Origin: JANXYY01 sp035530875
GTDB taxonomy: Bacteria > Actinomycetota > Actinomycetes > Nanopelagicales > Nanopelagicaceae
Reading direction: 5' to 3'
NCBI GenBank assembly: GCA_035530875.1
Contig: DATKUB010000051.1
Span: forward strand, 1 to 36,635
Length of the DNA: 36,635 nucleotides
The notes under the pieces were generated by a model, which saw only the letters and a list, made by a program, of their open reading frames with translations, was not told the DNA's origin and did no database searches. This document shows, one piece after another, positions 25,366 to 31,786 of the stretch (position 1 is its first letter; each line of letters starts with the position of its first letter). The translations under genes were made by a program, and so were the position numbers.

Positions 25366-25950
25366 CTAACTGGACAGTCCGTGAATTCCCGAGAGCACGA
25401 AGACGCGCGTCGTCGCTATTTCTAATTCGGCGTCGCAACCTGCATCAATTCTGCGGGTTGCGGCGTCGATTGCTCCGTTGACGTACATCGCACATGCCGT
25501 GGGCTCAGGTACTGATGCACCTTTAAGGGCATCAATTAATGGCTGAACCAACCGCATGTGCGCCTGACGGACGGCTGGCACGCGAGAAGCAGGTAAGGAA
25601 ACGGCCCCTAAGGAACGGGCCAATCTATGTTGCCCGGCAGAGATGTAGCCAAAGGCACAATCAATCCAGGCGACGATTCGCAAGGCCGGATCAGTTTCGC
25701 TCTGGACCGCCTGCAGCAGCGTTCGAGCCCAAATATCCAGTTCGTCCAGAATCACATCGGCGATGAGGTCAGCGCTGGATTCGAAGTACTCATAAACGCT
25801 CGACCGAGAAAGTCCGGCCCGTTTGGCGACCTCGGCCATCGTCACTGAGTCGCCTCCACTTTCCAGGGCGATCGAGATCGCGGCCTCCAGAAGCGCCTCA
25901 CGGCGCATAGACCGGTGCTCAGCAAGCGTGTTGGCTTGGATCTTAGGCAT
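25366..25950 (-). CDS. TetR-family transcriptional regulator
   Basis: One-component repressor of 194 residues. The N-terminal HTH (about 15-60) has RREALLEAAISIALESGGDS and MAEVAKRAGLSRSSVYEYF. The C-terminal ligand domain is helical and not assignable. The ATG at 25950 gives the MPKI opening common in actinobacterial TetRs; an in-frame ATG at 25962 is possible. It is convergent to the GS-ALDH-SDR operon, with 11 nt between stops, and is a plausible local regulator. I found no clear operator palindrome upstream of 21813. Confidence 0.9.
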   Translation of the reverse strand: MPKIQANTLAEHRSMRREALLEAAISIALESGGDSVTMAEVAKRAGLSRSSVYEYFESSADLIADVILDELDIWARTLLQAVQSETDPALRIVAWIDCAFGYISAGQHRLARSLGAVSLPASRVPAVRQAHMRLVQPLIDALKGASVPEPTACAMYVNGAIDAATRRIDAGCDAELEIATTRVFVLSGIHGLSS

Positions 25951-26002
25951 GTCCCTAATCATCGCACGGATCTCTGAGGCCTTGGTCTAACCGCCCGGCC
26001 AG

Positions 26003-26770
26003 CTACGTTCGCCCAAAGCGCAGATACCGGAATTGCCAGGTGGCCACCGCAAAGGTGAGCCCGAGGGCAATGCCGAGAGCCAGGTACTTATCCATTTTTG
26101 GCGCAAGAAGGGAAACGGTAAGAGAAAAGGCCGTCGAGCCGGGAAGTGAGATGAGTAGCCCGCGGAGGAACTGACGCGGACCTAATGGTCCAAACATTCG
26201 GTGCGCGGTACCGCATAAAACAATTGAAATCACCGGCAGCGTCGCCAAACCGCCAGACAGGGCGGCGCCCAGTTTTGGCGCCAACCAAGTTAGTCCAACC
26301 AGAATTGCAAGTGTCGCGATAATTCGGACCGGCATTTCCAACCAGGTGCGTTCGGGCATAACAGTTTCATACTCGGTGGGTGGCCAGAGTTTGACCGCCA
26401 GCAACCAGACCACCGCAAGAGCCGCGAAGGTTACGAGCGATGGGATCGGGCGGGAAGTGAGTATGAGGGTGACAAATAAGCAGAGCATGGTTGCTGATCC
26501 CAAGGTCTGCCACCATTTCCAGGCACCCGGTGCATTGACATAAGCAGCGATGAAAATAACAAGTGAGATCTGTCCCTTAAGTACTCCTTCTGCGGATTGG
26601 GCAGTGAACTGAGACCCGTGCTCGATTGCAACTAAGAGCAGATACGGAGCTGTGGTAATGGGCAGTCCAACTAAAAAACCGCTTGCCCGGTTACCAAACC
26701 GTCGTTGAACGAAAGTTGCAGACCCTACAAGTGCACCAGACATCAGCACTTTCAACGCGAGAAGTGGCAT
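26003..26770 (-). CDS. Multi-pass membrane protein with internal repeat, unknown function
   Basis: 255 residues, about eight hydrophobic segments, not recognised. The two halves resemble each other: FGNRASGFLVGLPITT with EGVLKGQISLVIF in the first half matches LGAALSGGLATLPVIS with RQFLRGLLISLPG in the second, suggesting duplication of a four-segment unit as in many transporters. A GlpM-like or DUF-type permease is conceivable. I use the ATG at 26770 (MPLLALKV); the longer frame to 26824 adds a basic tail lacking hydrophobicity. It shares no obvious operon. Confidence 0.7.
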   Translation of the reverse strand: MPLLALKVLMSGALVGSATFVQRRFGNRASGFLVGLPITTAPYLLLVAIEHGSQFTAQSAEGVLKGQISLVIFIAAYVNAPGAWKWWQTLGSATMLCLFVTLILTSRPIPSLVTFAALAVVWLLAVKLWPPTEYETVMPERTWLEMPVRIIATLAILVGLTWLAPKLGAALSGGLATLPVISIVLCGTAHRMFGPLGPRQFLRGLLISLPGSTAFSLTVSLLAPKMDKYLALGIALGLTFAVATWQFRYLRFGRT

Positions 26771-27173
26771 CGAACTTTTGGTCTCTCTTTCACTTCTCCG
26801 ATAGTGCTTTGCGTATCGTCGCATGGAGTACTTGCATAATCGACCTTAGGTCGCTGATTTCTTCAGCTGTGATCGCCCACCCATAATGATTGAGAGTAGT
26901 ACTAATTTCAAAAACGTCTGCGCAATCCAGAAGATCATGACCAGCAGGCTCTGGAAGCCATTTCGCACTAGGTCGGATCAGAGCGAGTCGGCGTCCTGTT
27001 TTTGGAAACGGTTTTGTTGTCTATTTGCATATCTGGGTGGAAGCTCTTCTGACCTGTGCGGAAAGCCTTCCAAAAGTTGGCTATCCCACATCAAAAAGGC
27101 ATTGCAGATGAGATACACAGGCGTAGGGTGCGTACAAGTCAAGTTTTGCTAAGTAACAAAAAGGTGGATGCAT
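26771..27173. other. Intergenic region upstream of the cytochrome b operon
   Basis: About 400 bp with no convincing gene; the short open frames have no ribosome sites and cysteine/tryptophan-rich, shadow-like composition. The only feature seen is the promoter at 27102-27129. Confidence 0.5.
27102..27129 (+). promoter_or_regulatory. Putative promoter of the cytochrome b operon
   Basis: TTGCAG (27102-27107), a 16-bp spacer and TAGGGT (27124-27129), about 45 nt upstream of the 51-residue protein start, leaving a leader with AAGGTGG. Confidence 0.5.
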
Positions 27174-27329
27174 ATGAATATGGCCTTCGATCTGAATGGA
27201 CCAGCACATTTTTTAACTCTTGGACCGCTATCGATTTCTGCCGGAAACGCCGTTGTGATTTTAATAATCTTTGGGCTCTTCGCGGCCGCGATAACCGTTC
27301 CATTCCCTACCAACCATGATTCGGAGTGA
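27174..27329 (+). CDS. 51-residue single-TM protein, first gene of the cytochrome b operon
   Basis: A small gene easily missed. The ATG at 27174 has AGGTGG 6 nt upstream, and the stop is 4 nt before the cytochrome b ATG, whose ribosome site (GGAG) lies inside this gene. The protein begins MNMAFDLNGPAHF, has one hydrophobic segment (about residues 24-43) and ends PFPTNHDSE. Coupled spacing and the membrane segment suggest a small accessory subunit of the cytochrome b complex. No family recognised. In-frame ATGs at 27168 and 27180 are alternative starts. Confidence 0.7.
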   Translation: MNMAFDLNGPAHFLTLGPLSISAGNAVVILIIFGLFAAAITVPFPTNHDSE

Positions 27330-27333
27330 CGAA

Positions 27334-27948
27334 ATGAGCACTCCGACAAAGTCGTGGACAGTACGAACTCGCAAAGCAACAGTCGAACAATTTAAGCCCG
27401 AAGATATCCTGCCCGATCACCAACCGGCTTATGTCACTTCTTGGATCTACGTCTTCGGCGTGGCAACTCTCGCAGCGCTAGTCATGTTGATCCTTTCGGG
27501 ACTAGTGCTAACTCTCCAAGGTCCTTCTTGGTGGCATATTTCCTCCGTCGGGCATTACGTAAACTCGGTTCACCTCTGGAGCGTTGAACTTTTCTTCGTC
27601 TTCATGGTCGTGCACCTCTGGGGTAAGTTCTGGATGGCCGCCTGGCGCGGCAAGCGATTGGCCACTTGGATCAGCGGCGCAGTTGCGTTCCTCGCGTCAA
27701 TCATTACCGCCTTTACGGGTTATCTAATCCAGACCAACTTCGATTCTCAGTGGATCGCATCCGAAGGTAAAGATGGTTTCAATTCCTTGGGGATTGGCGC
27801 TTTCTTCAACACCTTAAATACCGGTCAGGCAATCCTTCTCCACGTTGCCCTTCTTCCGCTGGCGCTTGGCGCCATCGTCGGTTGGCACGTCATTCTGGTT
27901 CGTCGCCACGGAGTCGTGCCTCCTATCGATGAGGGGAATTCAAAATGA
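27334..27948 (+). CDS. Cytochrome b N-terminal-domain protein (b6-like, dihaem)
   Basis: Membrane cytochrome of 204 residues, matching the four-helix N-terminal half of cytochrome b/b6. Candidate haem ligands pair as H80/H94 (in HLW and VVHLWGKF) and H170/H185 (in LLHVALL and GWHVIL), in helices two and four, so two b-haems are expected. A TGYLIQ segment matches the quinol-site loop position. It has GGAG 7 nt before the ATG, and its stop overlaps the next ATG by 4 nt. No Rieske or c-type cytochrome gene is adjacent, which is unusual. Likely a quinol-oxidising or quinone-reducing membrane subunit. Confidence 0.88.
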   Translation: MSTPTKSWTVRTRKATVEQFKPEDILPDHQPAYVTSWIYVFGVATLAALVMLILSGLVLTLQGPSWWHISSVGHYVNSVHLWSVELFFVFMVVHLWGKFWMAAWRGKRLATWISGAVAFLASIITAFTGYLIQTNFDSQWIASEGKDGFNSLGIGAFFNTLNTGQAILLHVALLPLALGAIVGWHVILVRRHGVVPPIDEGNSK

Positions 27949-28889
27949 GCAAGAGGTTACAAAAAGAGCGCCAAATTGATTTGGAAAAATGGTCAGGACC
28001 TACTCGTCCATACGACCTGGTTAAAGAGATTGTCGTTGCCTTTGTAGCGGTAGCAGTACTTGCCTGCTCCCTCGCAGCACTCTTCAGTTCACCTGACGAG
28101 AAGGCGCTTACTGTGCAGTCTTGGGTGAAGGCCGCGCCTGCGGACTTCGCCATTACAGCTGCCGGCGAATTGGCCGGGACAACGACCTCGGCTGGATATG
28201 GTCCGCCCTACAACAATGCCGCGGAAGGGCAATCGCTCGGACCGCTAAAGATCCAGAAGTGGGTCGGCATTCATATCCCGAATGATTCAGCCACTAGTTT
28301 CGTGGTTACTCCACTCGCGACCCTCGGCGATCCAACCGTCGATGGAGCTCTAAGCCAGTGGAATTCTGCAAGTGGGGATCAGCAAGTCAATTGGGCAACT
28401 GCCTATCAGGACGCGCTCACTACAGCCGACGCGGCTAGCGTGCCTGATTCGAGCGGAGACTTCGGACCAGTTCCGACGATGATCACTGCCTTGGCTGGAA
28501 TGGCGAATAGCGGAGGCCTAGATGGTGCACTTGCCACAAGCCAGACACCGCTGCCAACCGACTTCACCAAGCCGATGCTCTTCCTAGCTGACAGCGAAGG
28601 TTACTTTGGAGAGAAGGCCACAGAGCAACACCTCCAGGGCGACCAATGGGGAATGATGAATGAGACTGGTTCATACCCGGGCCAATCATGGCTCTGGCTG
28701 TTCTCATTCTGGTACCAGATTGAGCCGTTCAAATCCTCGGACAATGCAGACGCACAGGTCATGGGAATCATGGGTCTGTTAAGTATGGGATTTATCTTCC
28801 TCCCACTAATTCCGGGGGTCAGAAAAGTTCCTTACTTGGTTCCTATGCATCGCCTCATCTGGAAGAAGTGGTACGCAAGACGACAGTAA
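27945..28889 (+). CDS. Membrane protein paired with cytochrome b (possible divergent C-terminal half)
   Basis: 314 residues. After a basic cytoplasmic start (MSKRLQKERQ) there is one membrane segment (about 27-47), a soluble extracytoplasmic domain of about 180 residues (50-235) without CXXCH or iron-sulfur motifs, then two C-terminal hydrophobic segments. The stretch SWLWLFSFWYQIEPF has the position and character of the PEWY-type segment of cytochrome b C-terminal halves but lacks the exact PEWY. The end, VPYLVPMHRLIWKKW, resembles the last helix region. ATGA overlap with the preceding gene shows coupling. Function inferred only from this pairing. Confidence 0.7.
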   Translation: MSKRLQKERQIDLEKWSGPTRPYDLVKEIVVAFVAVAVLACSLAALFSSPDEKALTVQSWVKAAPADFAITAAGELAGTTTSAGYGPPYNNAAEGQSLGPLKIQKWVGIHIPNDSATSFVVTPLATLGDPTVDGALSQWNSASGDQQVNWATAYQDALTTADAASVPDSSGDFGPVPTMITALAGMANSGGLDGALATSQTPLPTDFTKPMLFLADSEGYFGEKATEQHLQGDQWGMMNETGSYPGQSWLWLFSFWYQIEPFKSSDNADAQVMGIMGLLSMGFIFLPLIPGVRKVPYLVPMHRLIWKKWYARRQ

Positions 28890-28899
28890 GTTCAAACCT

Positions 28900-28945
28900 A
28901 AATTGATTGAGGGCCGTTGCGTTTGCGACGGCCCTCAATCAATTT
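28900..28945. terminator. Strong bidirectional terminator
   Basis: Perfect 18-bp inverted repeat: AAATTGATTGAGGGCCGT at 28900-28917 against its exact complement at 28928-28945. The inner TGC/GCG pairing leaves a GTTT loop. It lies between the cytochrome b operon and the convergent quinone oxidoreductase. Confidence 0.93.
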
Positions 28946-28995
28946 CCAAGAAGTCAGTACTCCTTCAACAGAATCACCTATTGCGGCGAGCTACC

Positions 28996-29943
28996 TTAAG
29001 GAATCAGGACTAATTTGCCGATCGATGACCGGTTCCGCAAATCTTCGTGCGCCTTTCTAGCGTTGGACAAAGGGTACGAGTTTCCAATTACCGGACTGAT
29101 CACTCCACGCTCTGTTAGATCAAACAGTTCCACCATCTGAGGGTGGATCATGGTTGCCGCGTTCGCGATGCAATGGTTCAGCCAGAATCCAATGACTGCC
29201 CTGGAAGTAACCATGAGCTCGCCGGCGTTGATCGATTGAGGTGACTTCCGCGACGCCATTCCGAAGGTTACTAAGCGGCCAAACGGGGCAAGAGCTTCGA
29301 GGCTGGCATCAAAAACCGAGCCACCTACCATCTCAAGCACCACGTCGACTTTGCTGCCGTGATTTGCAGCCTTGATCGCCGCGGTCAAATCGACATCGTT
29401 CGAGTCAACGGTGGCATCGGCGCCGAGGGAAATAGCAAGTTGTCTCTTCTCCTCAGTTGAAGCAGAAGCGATTACATTGGCACCGAGATGTTTAGCCAGT
29501 TGTACTGCGATCGTTCCGACGCCACCAGCGGCGGCATTCACCAACACCGACTCACCGGCGTTCACATGAGCGCAAGTGTTGAGCAAGTGCCATGCCGTTA
29601 CGCCTTGGAGAACCAGCGCCAGCGCTGCTCCATCACTGACCGTCTCGGGCACCTCAAAAGTAAGTCCCCGAGAAGCGGCAACCTTCTCCGCGTATCCCCC
29701 TGTAGAAACCAGCGCCACAACTCTTCGGCCGTCACTGTCCGTACCGATAACCTCCAGGCCTGGGATCAGTGGCAGGGCCTGTGGTGCTAAGTAAGAATTC
29801 TCGACCTGATGTGTGTCCGCGAAGTTGACACCCGCAGCCGCAACGTCGATGAGAATCTCACTGGGACTGGGAACTGGATCTGGCAACTCTATGAAGTCGA
29901 GTACCTCAGGCCCACCAAACCGGTCAATCTGAATTGCACGCAT
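28996..29943 (-). CDS. Zinc-independent quinone oxidoreductase (MDR family)
   Basis: NADPH-dependent quinone/enone reductase-like protein of 315 residues. The N-terminal GroES-like fold has MRAIQIDRFGGPEVL, VNFADTHQ and PLIPGLEVIGT. The Rossmann domain has LVNAAAGGVGTIAVQLAKHLGA (AAGGVG near 149-154) and VDVVLEMVGG. Zinc-binding cysteines are absent, as in QOR. A TATAGT -10 box lies 5 nt before the ATG, so the transcript is probably leaderless. It is 25 nt upstream of nothing in the same unit except the terminator, and is co-directional with the GroES paralog. Confidence 0.9.
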   Translation of the reverse strand: MRAIQIDRFGGPEVLDFIELPDPVPSPSEILIDVAAAGVNFADTHQVENSYLAPQALPLIPGLEVIGTDSDGRRVVALVSTGGYAEKVAASRGLTFEVPETVSDGAALALVLQGVTAWHLLNTCAHVNAGESVLVNAAAGGVGTIAVQLAKHLGANVIASASTEEKRQLAISLGADATVDSNDVDLTAAIKAANHGSKVDVVLEMVGGSVFDASLEALAPFGRLVTFGMASRKSPQSINAGELMVTSRAVIGFWLNHCIANAATMIHPQMVELFDLTERGVISPVIGNSYPLSNARKAHEDLRNRSSIGKLVLIP

Positions 29944-29948
29944 ACTGC

Positions 29949-29954
29949 ACTATA
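29949..29954 (-). promoter_or_regulatory. -10 element of the quinone oxidoreductase gene
   Basis: TATAGT on the minus strand, 5 nt before the ATG, implying a leaderless or near-leaderless mRNA. Confidence 0.5.
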
Positions 29955-29968
29955 GGTTCTAGCCAGCC

Positions 29969-30304
29969 TTACAGGTACAAACCAGTGTTCTGAGCATCGC
30001 TCAGACGTGGAGACGCGACAGCGTGAATATCTCGCTCCCGAAGAAGAACGTATGCCTTCGATCTGATCTCCACCTCGCCCCGATCCTCCGGGTCAAAAAG
30101 GACCCGGTCACCAACTTCGACGCTTCGGACCAGGGGACCAGCGGCTACGACGACGGCCCAGGCCAAGCGCTTGCCAATCTCGGCGGTAGCCGGAATCAGG
30201 ATGCCGCCAGTGCTTTTGCGTTCACCTTCACCGGTCTCCGTAGAGACCAAGACTCGGTCGTGAAGCATTCTTATAGGCAGTTTCTCAATTGGTTCGGAAC
30301 TCAC
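29969..30304 (-). CDS. Divergent GroES (Cpn10) paralog
   Basis: Co-chaperonin fold of 111 residues. It retains the core LHDRVLVSTE, a mobile-loop end STGGILIPATA, VVVAAGP, GDRVLF and a C-terminal ERDIHAVAS, but has an 11-residue N-terminal extension, a C-terminal tail (PRLSDAQNTGLYL) and a shortened roof region (DPEDRGEVEI). No groEL is beside it. The GTG start is 8 nt from a TAACGT box. The canonical groES-groEL operon presumably lies elsewhere. Whether this copy still caps GroEL is unknown. Confidence 0.85.
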   Translation of the reverse strand: MSSEPIEKLPIRMLHDRVLVSTETGEGERKSTGGILIPATAEIGKRLAWAVVVAAGPLVRSVEVGDRVLFDPEDRGEVEIRSKAYVLLRERDIHAVASPRLSDAQNTGLYL

Positions 30305-30312
30305 GCTTGCGC

Positions 30313-30322
30313 ACGTTACCCT
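30313..30322. promoter_or_regulatory. Overlapping divergent -10 elements (GroES paralog / tRNA-Leu)
   Basis: TAACGT on the minus strand (30313-30318), 8 nt before the GTG of the GroES paralog, overlaps TACCCT on the plus strand (30317-30322), about 10 nt before the tRNA. The two promoters should compete. Confidence 0.45.
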
Positions 30323-30332
30323 AAGACCGCAA

Positions 30333-30416
30333 GCGGGAGTGGTGGAATGGCAGACACGCAGGTCTTAGGAACCTGTGTCTTCGGACGTGCGGGTTCAAGT
30401 CCCGCCTCCCGCACCA
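30333..30416 (+). tRNA. tRNA-Leu (anticodon TAG)
   Basis: Acceptor GCGGGAG (30333-30339) pairs with CTCCCGC (30406-30412), followed by discriminator A and an encoded CCA. The anticodon stem CAGGT/ACCTG encloses CTTAGGA with anticodon TAG at 30366-30368. There is a long class II variable arm (around GTGTCTTCGGACG) and a T-arm with GGTTCAAGTCC. All leucine-tRNA features are present. Confidence 0.97.
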
Positions 30417-30436
30417 GCGAAGTTAATTCGCCAGAT

Positions 30437-30988
30437 TTAGAAAATTATATTTGCAGTTGAGGTGACAACGCACTTTCGGCCCGGTAGCCGGTAATGCGCA
30501 TAAGACGAATTCTGTTCCTCAACGATTGCGGCAGCCGAAATCGTCCCGCTCTCGCTTTCCTCATCAACAGTTGTGTGTGCGTCGCTAACAAGAGTTACGT
30601 CGTACCCTCGCTCTAGGGCTGCATGCAATGTGTGCCGAACGCAATAGTTTGACTGAGCGCCACAGAGAATTAGATGGGTCGCACCAAGATCTCTCAGCAC
30701 CTGCTCAAGATTTGTTCCTTCAAAAGAGCTGCGAAACAGTTTTGCCACAATCGGCTCACTCTTTTTTGGCGCTAATTCCGAGACGATGCGCCATTCATCG
30801 CTGCCAATCTTCAGATAATCGTCTGAATGTTGAACCCAGATGACGGGCGTACCAACTCTTCTTGCGCGTTCCACCAAATCCCCAATGCTGCTCACAACCG
30901 AGTCGCGTTGCCAAGAGCCGGCGACTACATCGGACTGCACATCAATTACAAGAAGTGTCTGGCGGTCTCTTCCTGGAATGGTGCTCAT
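30437..30988 (-). CDS. Isochorismatase-family cysteine hydrolase
   Basis: Cysteine hydrolase of 183 residues. The catalytic triad positions are visible: Asp in LLVIDVQ (near residue 16), Lys in VAKLFRSSF (near 82) and Cys in CGAQSNYCVR (near 111-118). Family members cleave amides such as nicotinamide, or vinyl ethers; the CGAQSNYCVR variant is common in uncharacterised hydrolases. I start at the ATG at 30988 because GAAGGG is 5 nt upstream; a longer frame to 31084 is unsupported. Its 3' end lies 20 nt from the tRNA on the opposite strand. Specific substrate unknown. Confidence 0.88.
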   Translation of the reverse strand: MSTIPGRDRQTLLVIDVQSDVVAGSWQRDSVVSSIGDLVERARRVGTPVIWVQHSDDYLKIGSDEWRIVSELAPKKSEPIVAKLFRSSFEGTNLEQVLRDLGATHLILCGAQSNYCVRHTLHAALERGYDVTLVSDAHTTVDEESESGTISAAAIVEEQNSSYAHYRLPGRKCVVTSTANIIF

Positions 30989-31312
30989 TTTCGCCCTTCT
31001 CCACAACCCGACAGTCGCTTTGGCCGAGGTTTGGAGCATTACCTTAACCGGAATAGCCCCAGAGCGTGCCGTTTTTGCGCGCACAATGGATGGCTGGCTA
31101 CCGGGTGGGATTTGATCGATTGCTTGGAGATGTTCGGCAGGAAGGAAGCACTGCTTTCGGTTTAATTTTAATTCACGCTAATTTGAAGATCCTGGAACAA
31201 GGACCTGTACAAGTTTCTATGATGCGCTCTCGCCGCCAAACGCGCCGTCACATCACATCAAGATCAAATATTCGAAGTGCAGGTAAATATCAGAACTGTT
31301 GATGGGTGGAAA
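30989..31312. other. Gene-free interval upstream of the peptide locus
   Basis: About 320 bp. Short frames exist but lack ribosome sites and recognisable sequence. Nothing else seen. Confidence 0.4.
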
Positions 31313-31396
31313 TCAACGCATAAGGGAGGGAAGAGCCAAACTCAAGCATAAAACCATTCCGAAAAATACTTGGAGTGGAAAGACTAACTGCTTCAT
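31313..31396 (-). CDS. Possible 27-residue hydrophobic peptide
   Basis: Short frame with ATG at 31396 preceded by AGGGGGG and a 6-nt spacer. The peptide opens MKQLVFPLQVFFGMVL, continues with a Leu/Ala-rich hydrophobic stretch and ends in PSLMR. It is co-directional with and 126 nt downstream of the 41-residue secreted peptide gene, with only a weak hairpin between. The length is well within chance; the ribosome site and hydrophobic, signal-like composition are the only support. It could be a second signal peptide, a small membrane peptide, or nothing. Confidence 0.3.
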   Translation of the reverse strand: MKQLVFPLQVFFGMVLCLSLALPSLMR

Positions 31397-31437
31397 GATT
31401 TGCCCCCCTGTCGGATCTTTCTCTTCGGTACCTTGCT

Positions 31438-31461
31438 AAAAAACGGTGTGCTAGTAACACA
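31438..31461 (-). terminator. Weak terminator candidate after the peptide gene
   Basis: On the minus strand TGTG, loop TTACTAG, CACA, CCG, then T6. The stem is only about 4-5 bp, so it is tentative. Confidence 0.25.
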
Positions 31462-31522
31462 TTCGTCGATCTAGAACTTCTACCGCCTCAATAGAGGAGG
31501 TTCTAAACGAACTGCCTAACTG

Positions 31523-31648
31523 CTAGTACGAGCAGCAGGTGGGCGGACTGAAAGTGCTCACCTTGAAGCCGCCAGCCTGACTTGGGCTAGCTGTAAGCAA
31601 CAGGCCTAGCGCTACTGCCATCGCTGCGGCAACAACTTTTTTCGTCAT
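31523..31648 (-). CDS. Secreted small peptide, putative signal precursor (41 residues)
   Basis: ATG at 31648 preceded by GAGGGGAAG with 8 nt spacing, and TAG at 31523-31525. The N-terminus has MTKK, then an Ala/Val/Leu core (about residues 5-19) and SPSQA, a textbook Sec signal peptide with cleavage after Ala25. The predicted mature peptide is GGFKVSTFSPPTCCSY. It is divergent from the HTH-TPR regulator at 31787, with 138 bp and two inverted repeats between the start codons. This parallels shp/rgg and papR/plcR pairs of Firmicutes, where the precursor is exported, trimmed, re-imported and bound by the TPR domain. Alternatives are a bacteriocin-like or structural small secreted protein. Coding status is well supported, function is inference. 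Confidence 0.7.
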   Translation of the reverse strand: MTKKVVAAAMAVALGLLLTASPSQAGGFKVSTFSPPTCCSY

Positions 31649-31675
31649 CTCAAGAACTTCCCCTCGTTTGGCGTA

Positions 31676-31681
31676 TATCTA
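31676..31681 (-). promoter_or_regulatory. -10 element of the peptide gene
   Basis: TAGATA on the minus strand, about 28 nt upstream of the ATG. A CTGGAC at 16 bp upstream could serve as a -35. Tentative. Confidence 0.35.
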
Positions 31682-31720
31682 GCCACGGTATTAGCGGGTC
31701 CAGCTTGGTACTTTACCGCC

Positions 31721-31760
31721 TTTACAACTGTATGTAATTTTTCTTTACATGCTGAGTAAA
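31721..31760. promoter_or_regulatory. Twin inverted repeats in the peptide/regulator intergenic region
   Basis: TTACA (31722-31726) with TGTAA (31733-31737), and TTTAC (31744-31748) with GTAAA (31756-31760). The dyad centres are about 22 bp apart, two helical turns. Further CTTTAC copies lie just upstream at 31711-31716 and 31720-31725. They cover the -27 to -66 zone of the regulator promoter and lie upstream of the peptide promoter, suiting a dimeric XRE regulator that controls both genes. Confidence 0.5.
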
Positions 31761-31774
31761 ACCTAATGACGTGG

Positions 31775-31780
31775 TACTGT
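31775..31780 (+). promoter_or_regulatory. -10 element of the HTH-TPR regulator
   Basis: TACTGT followed by exactly 6 nt and the ATG at 31787, as in leaderless actinobacterial transcripts. No ribosome site precedes the ATG, which supports leaderless translation. Confidence 0.5.
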
Positions 31781-31786
31781 CAAGTC

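Noticed and set aside
26886..27152. 88-codon plus-strand frame before the cytochrome b operon
   Set aside because: No ribosome site, shadow-like composition, and it covers the probable promoter at 27102-27129.
31066..31302. Plus-strand frame in the gap after the isochorismatase gene
   Set aside because: No ribosome site or family features; composition typical of non-coding DNA.
31469..31506. Imperfect hairpin near 31.48 kb as the peptide gene terminator
   Set aside because: The arms mismatch in the middle and no T tract follows on the minus strand.
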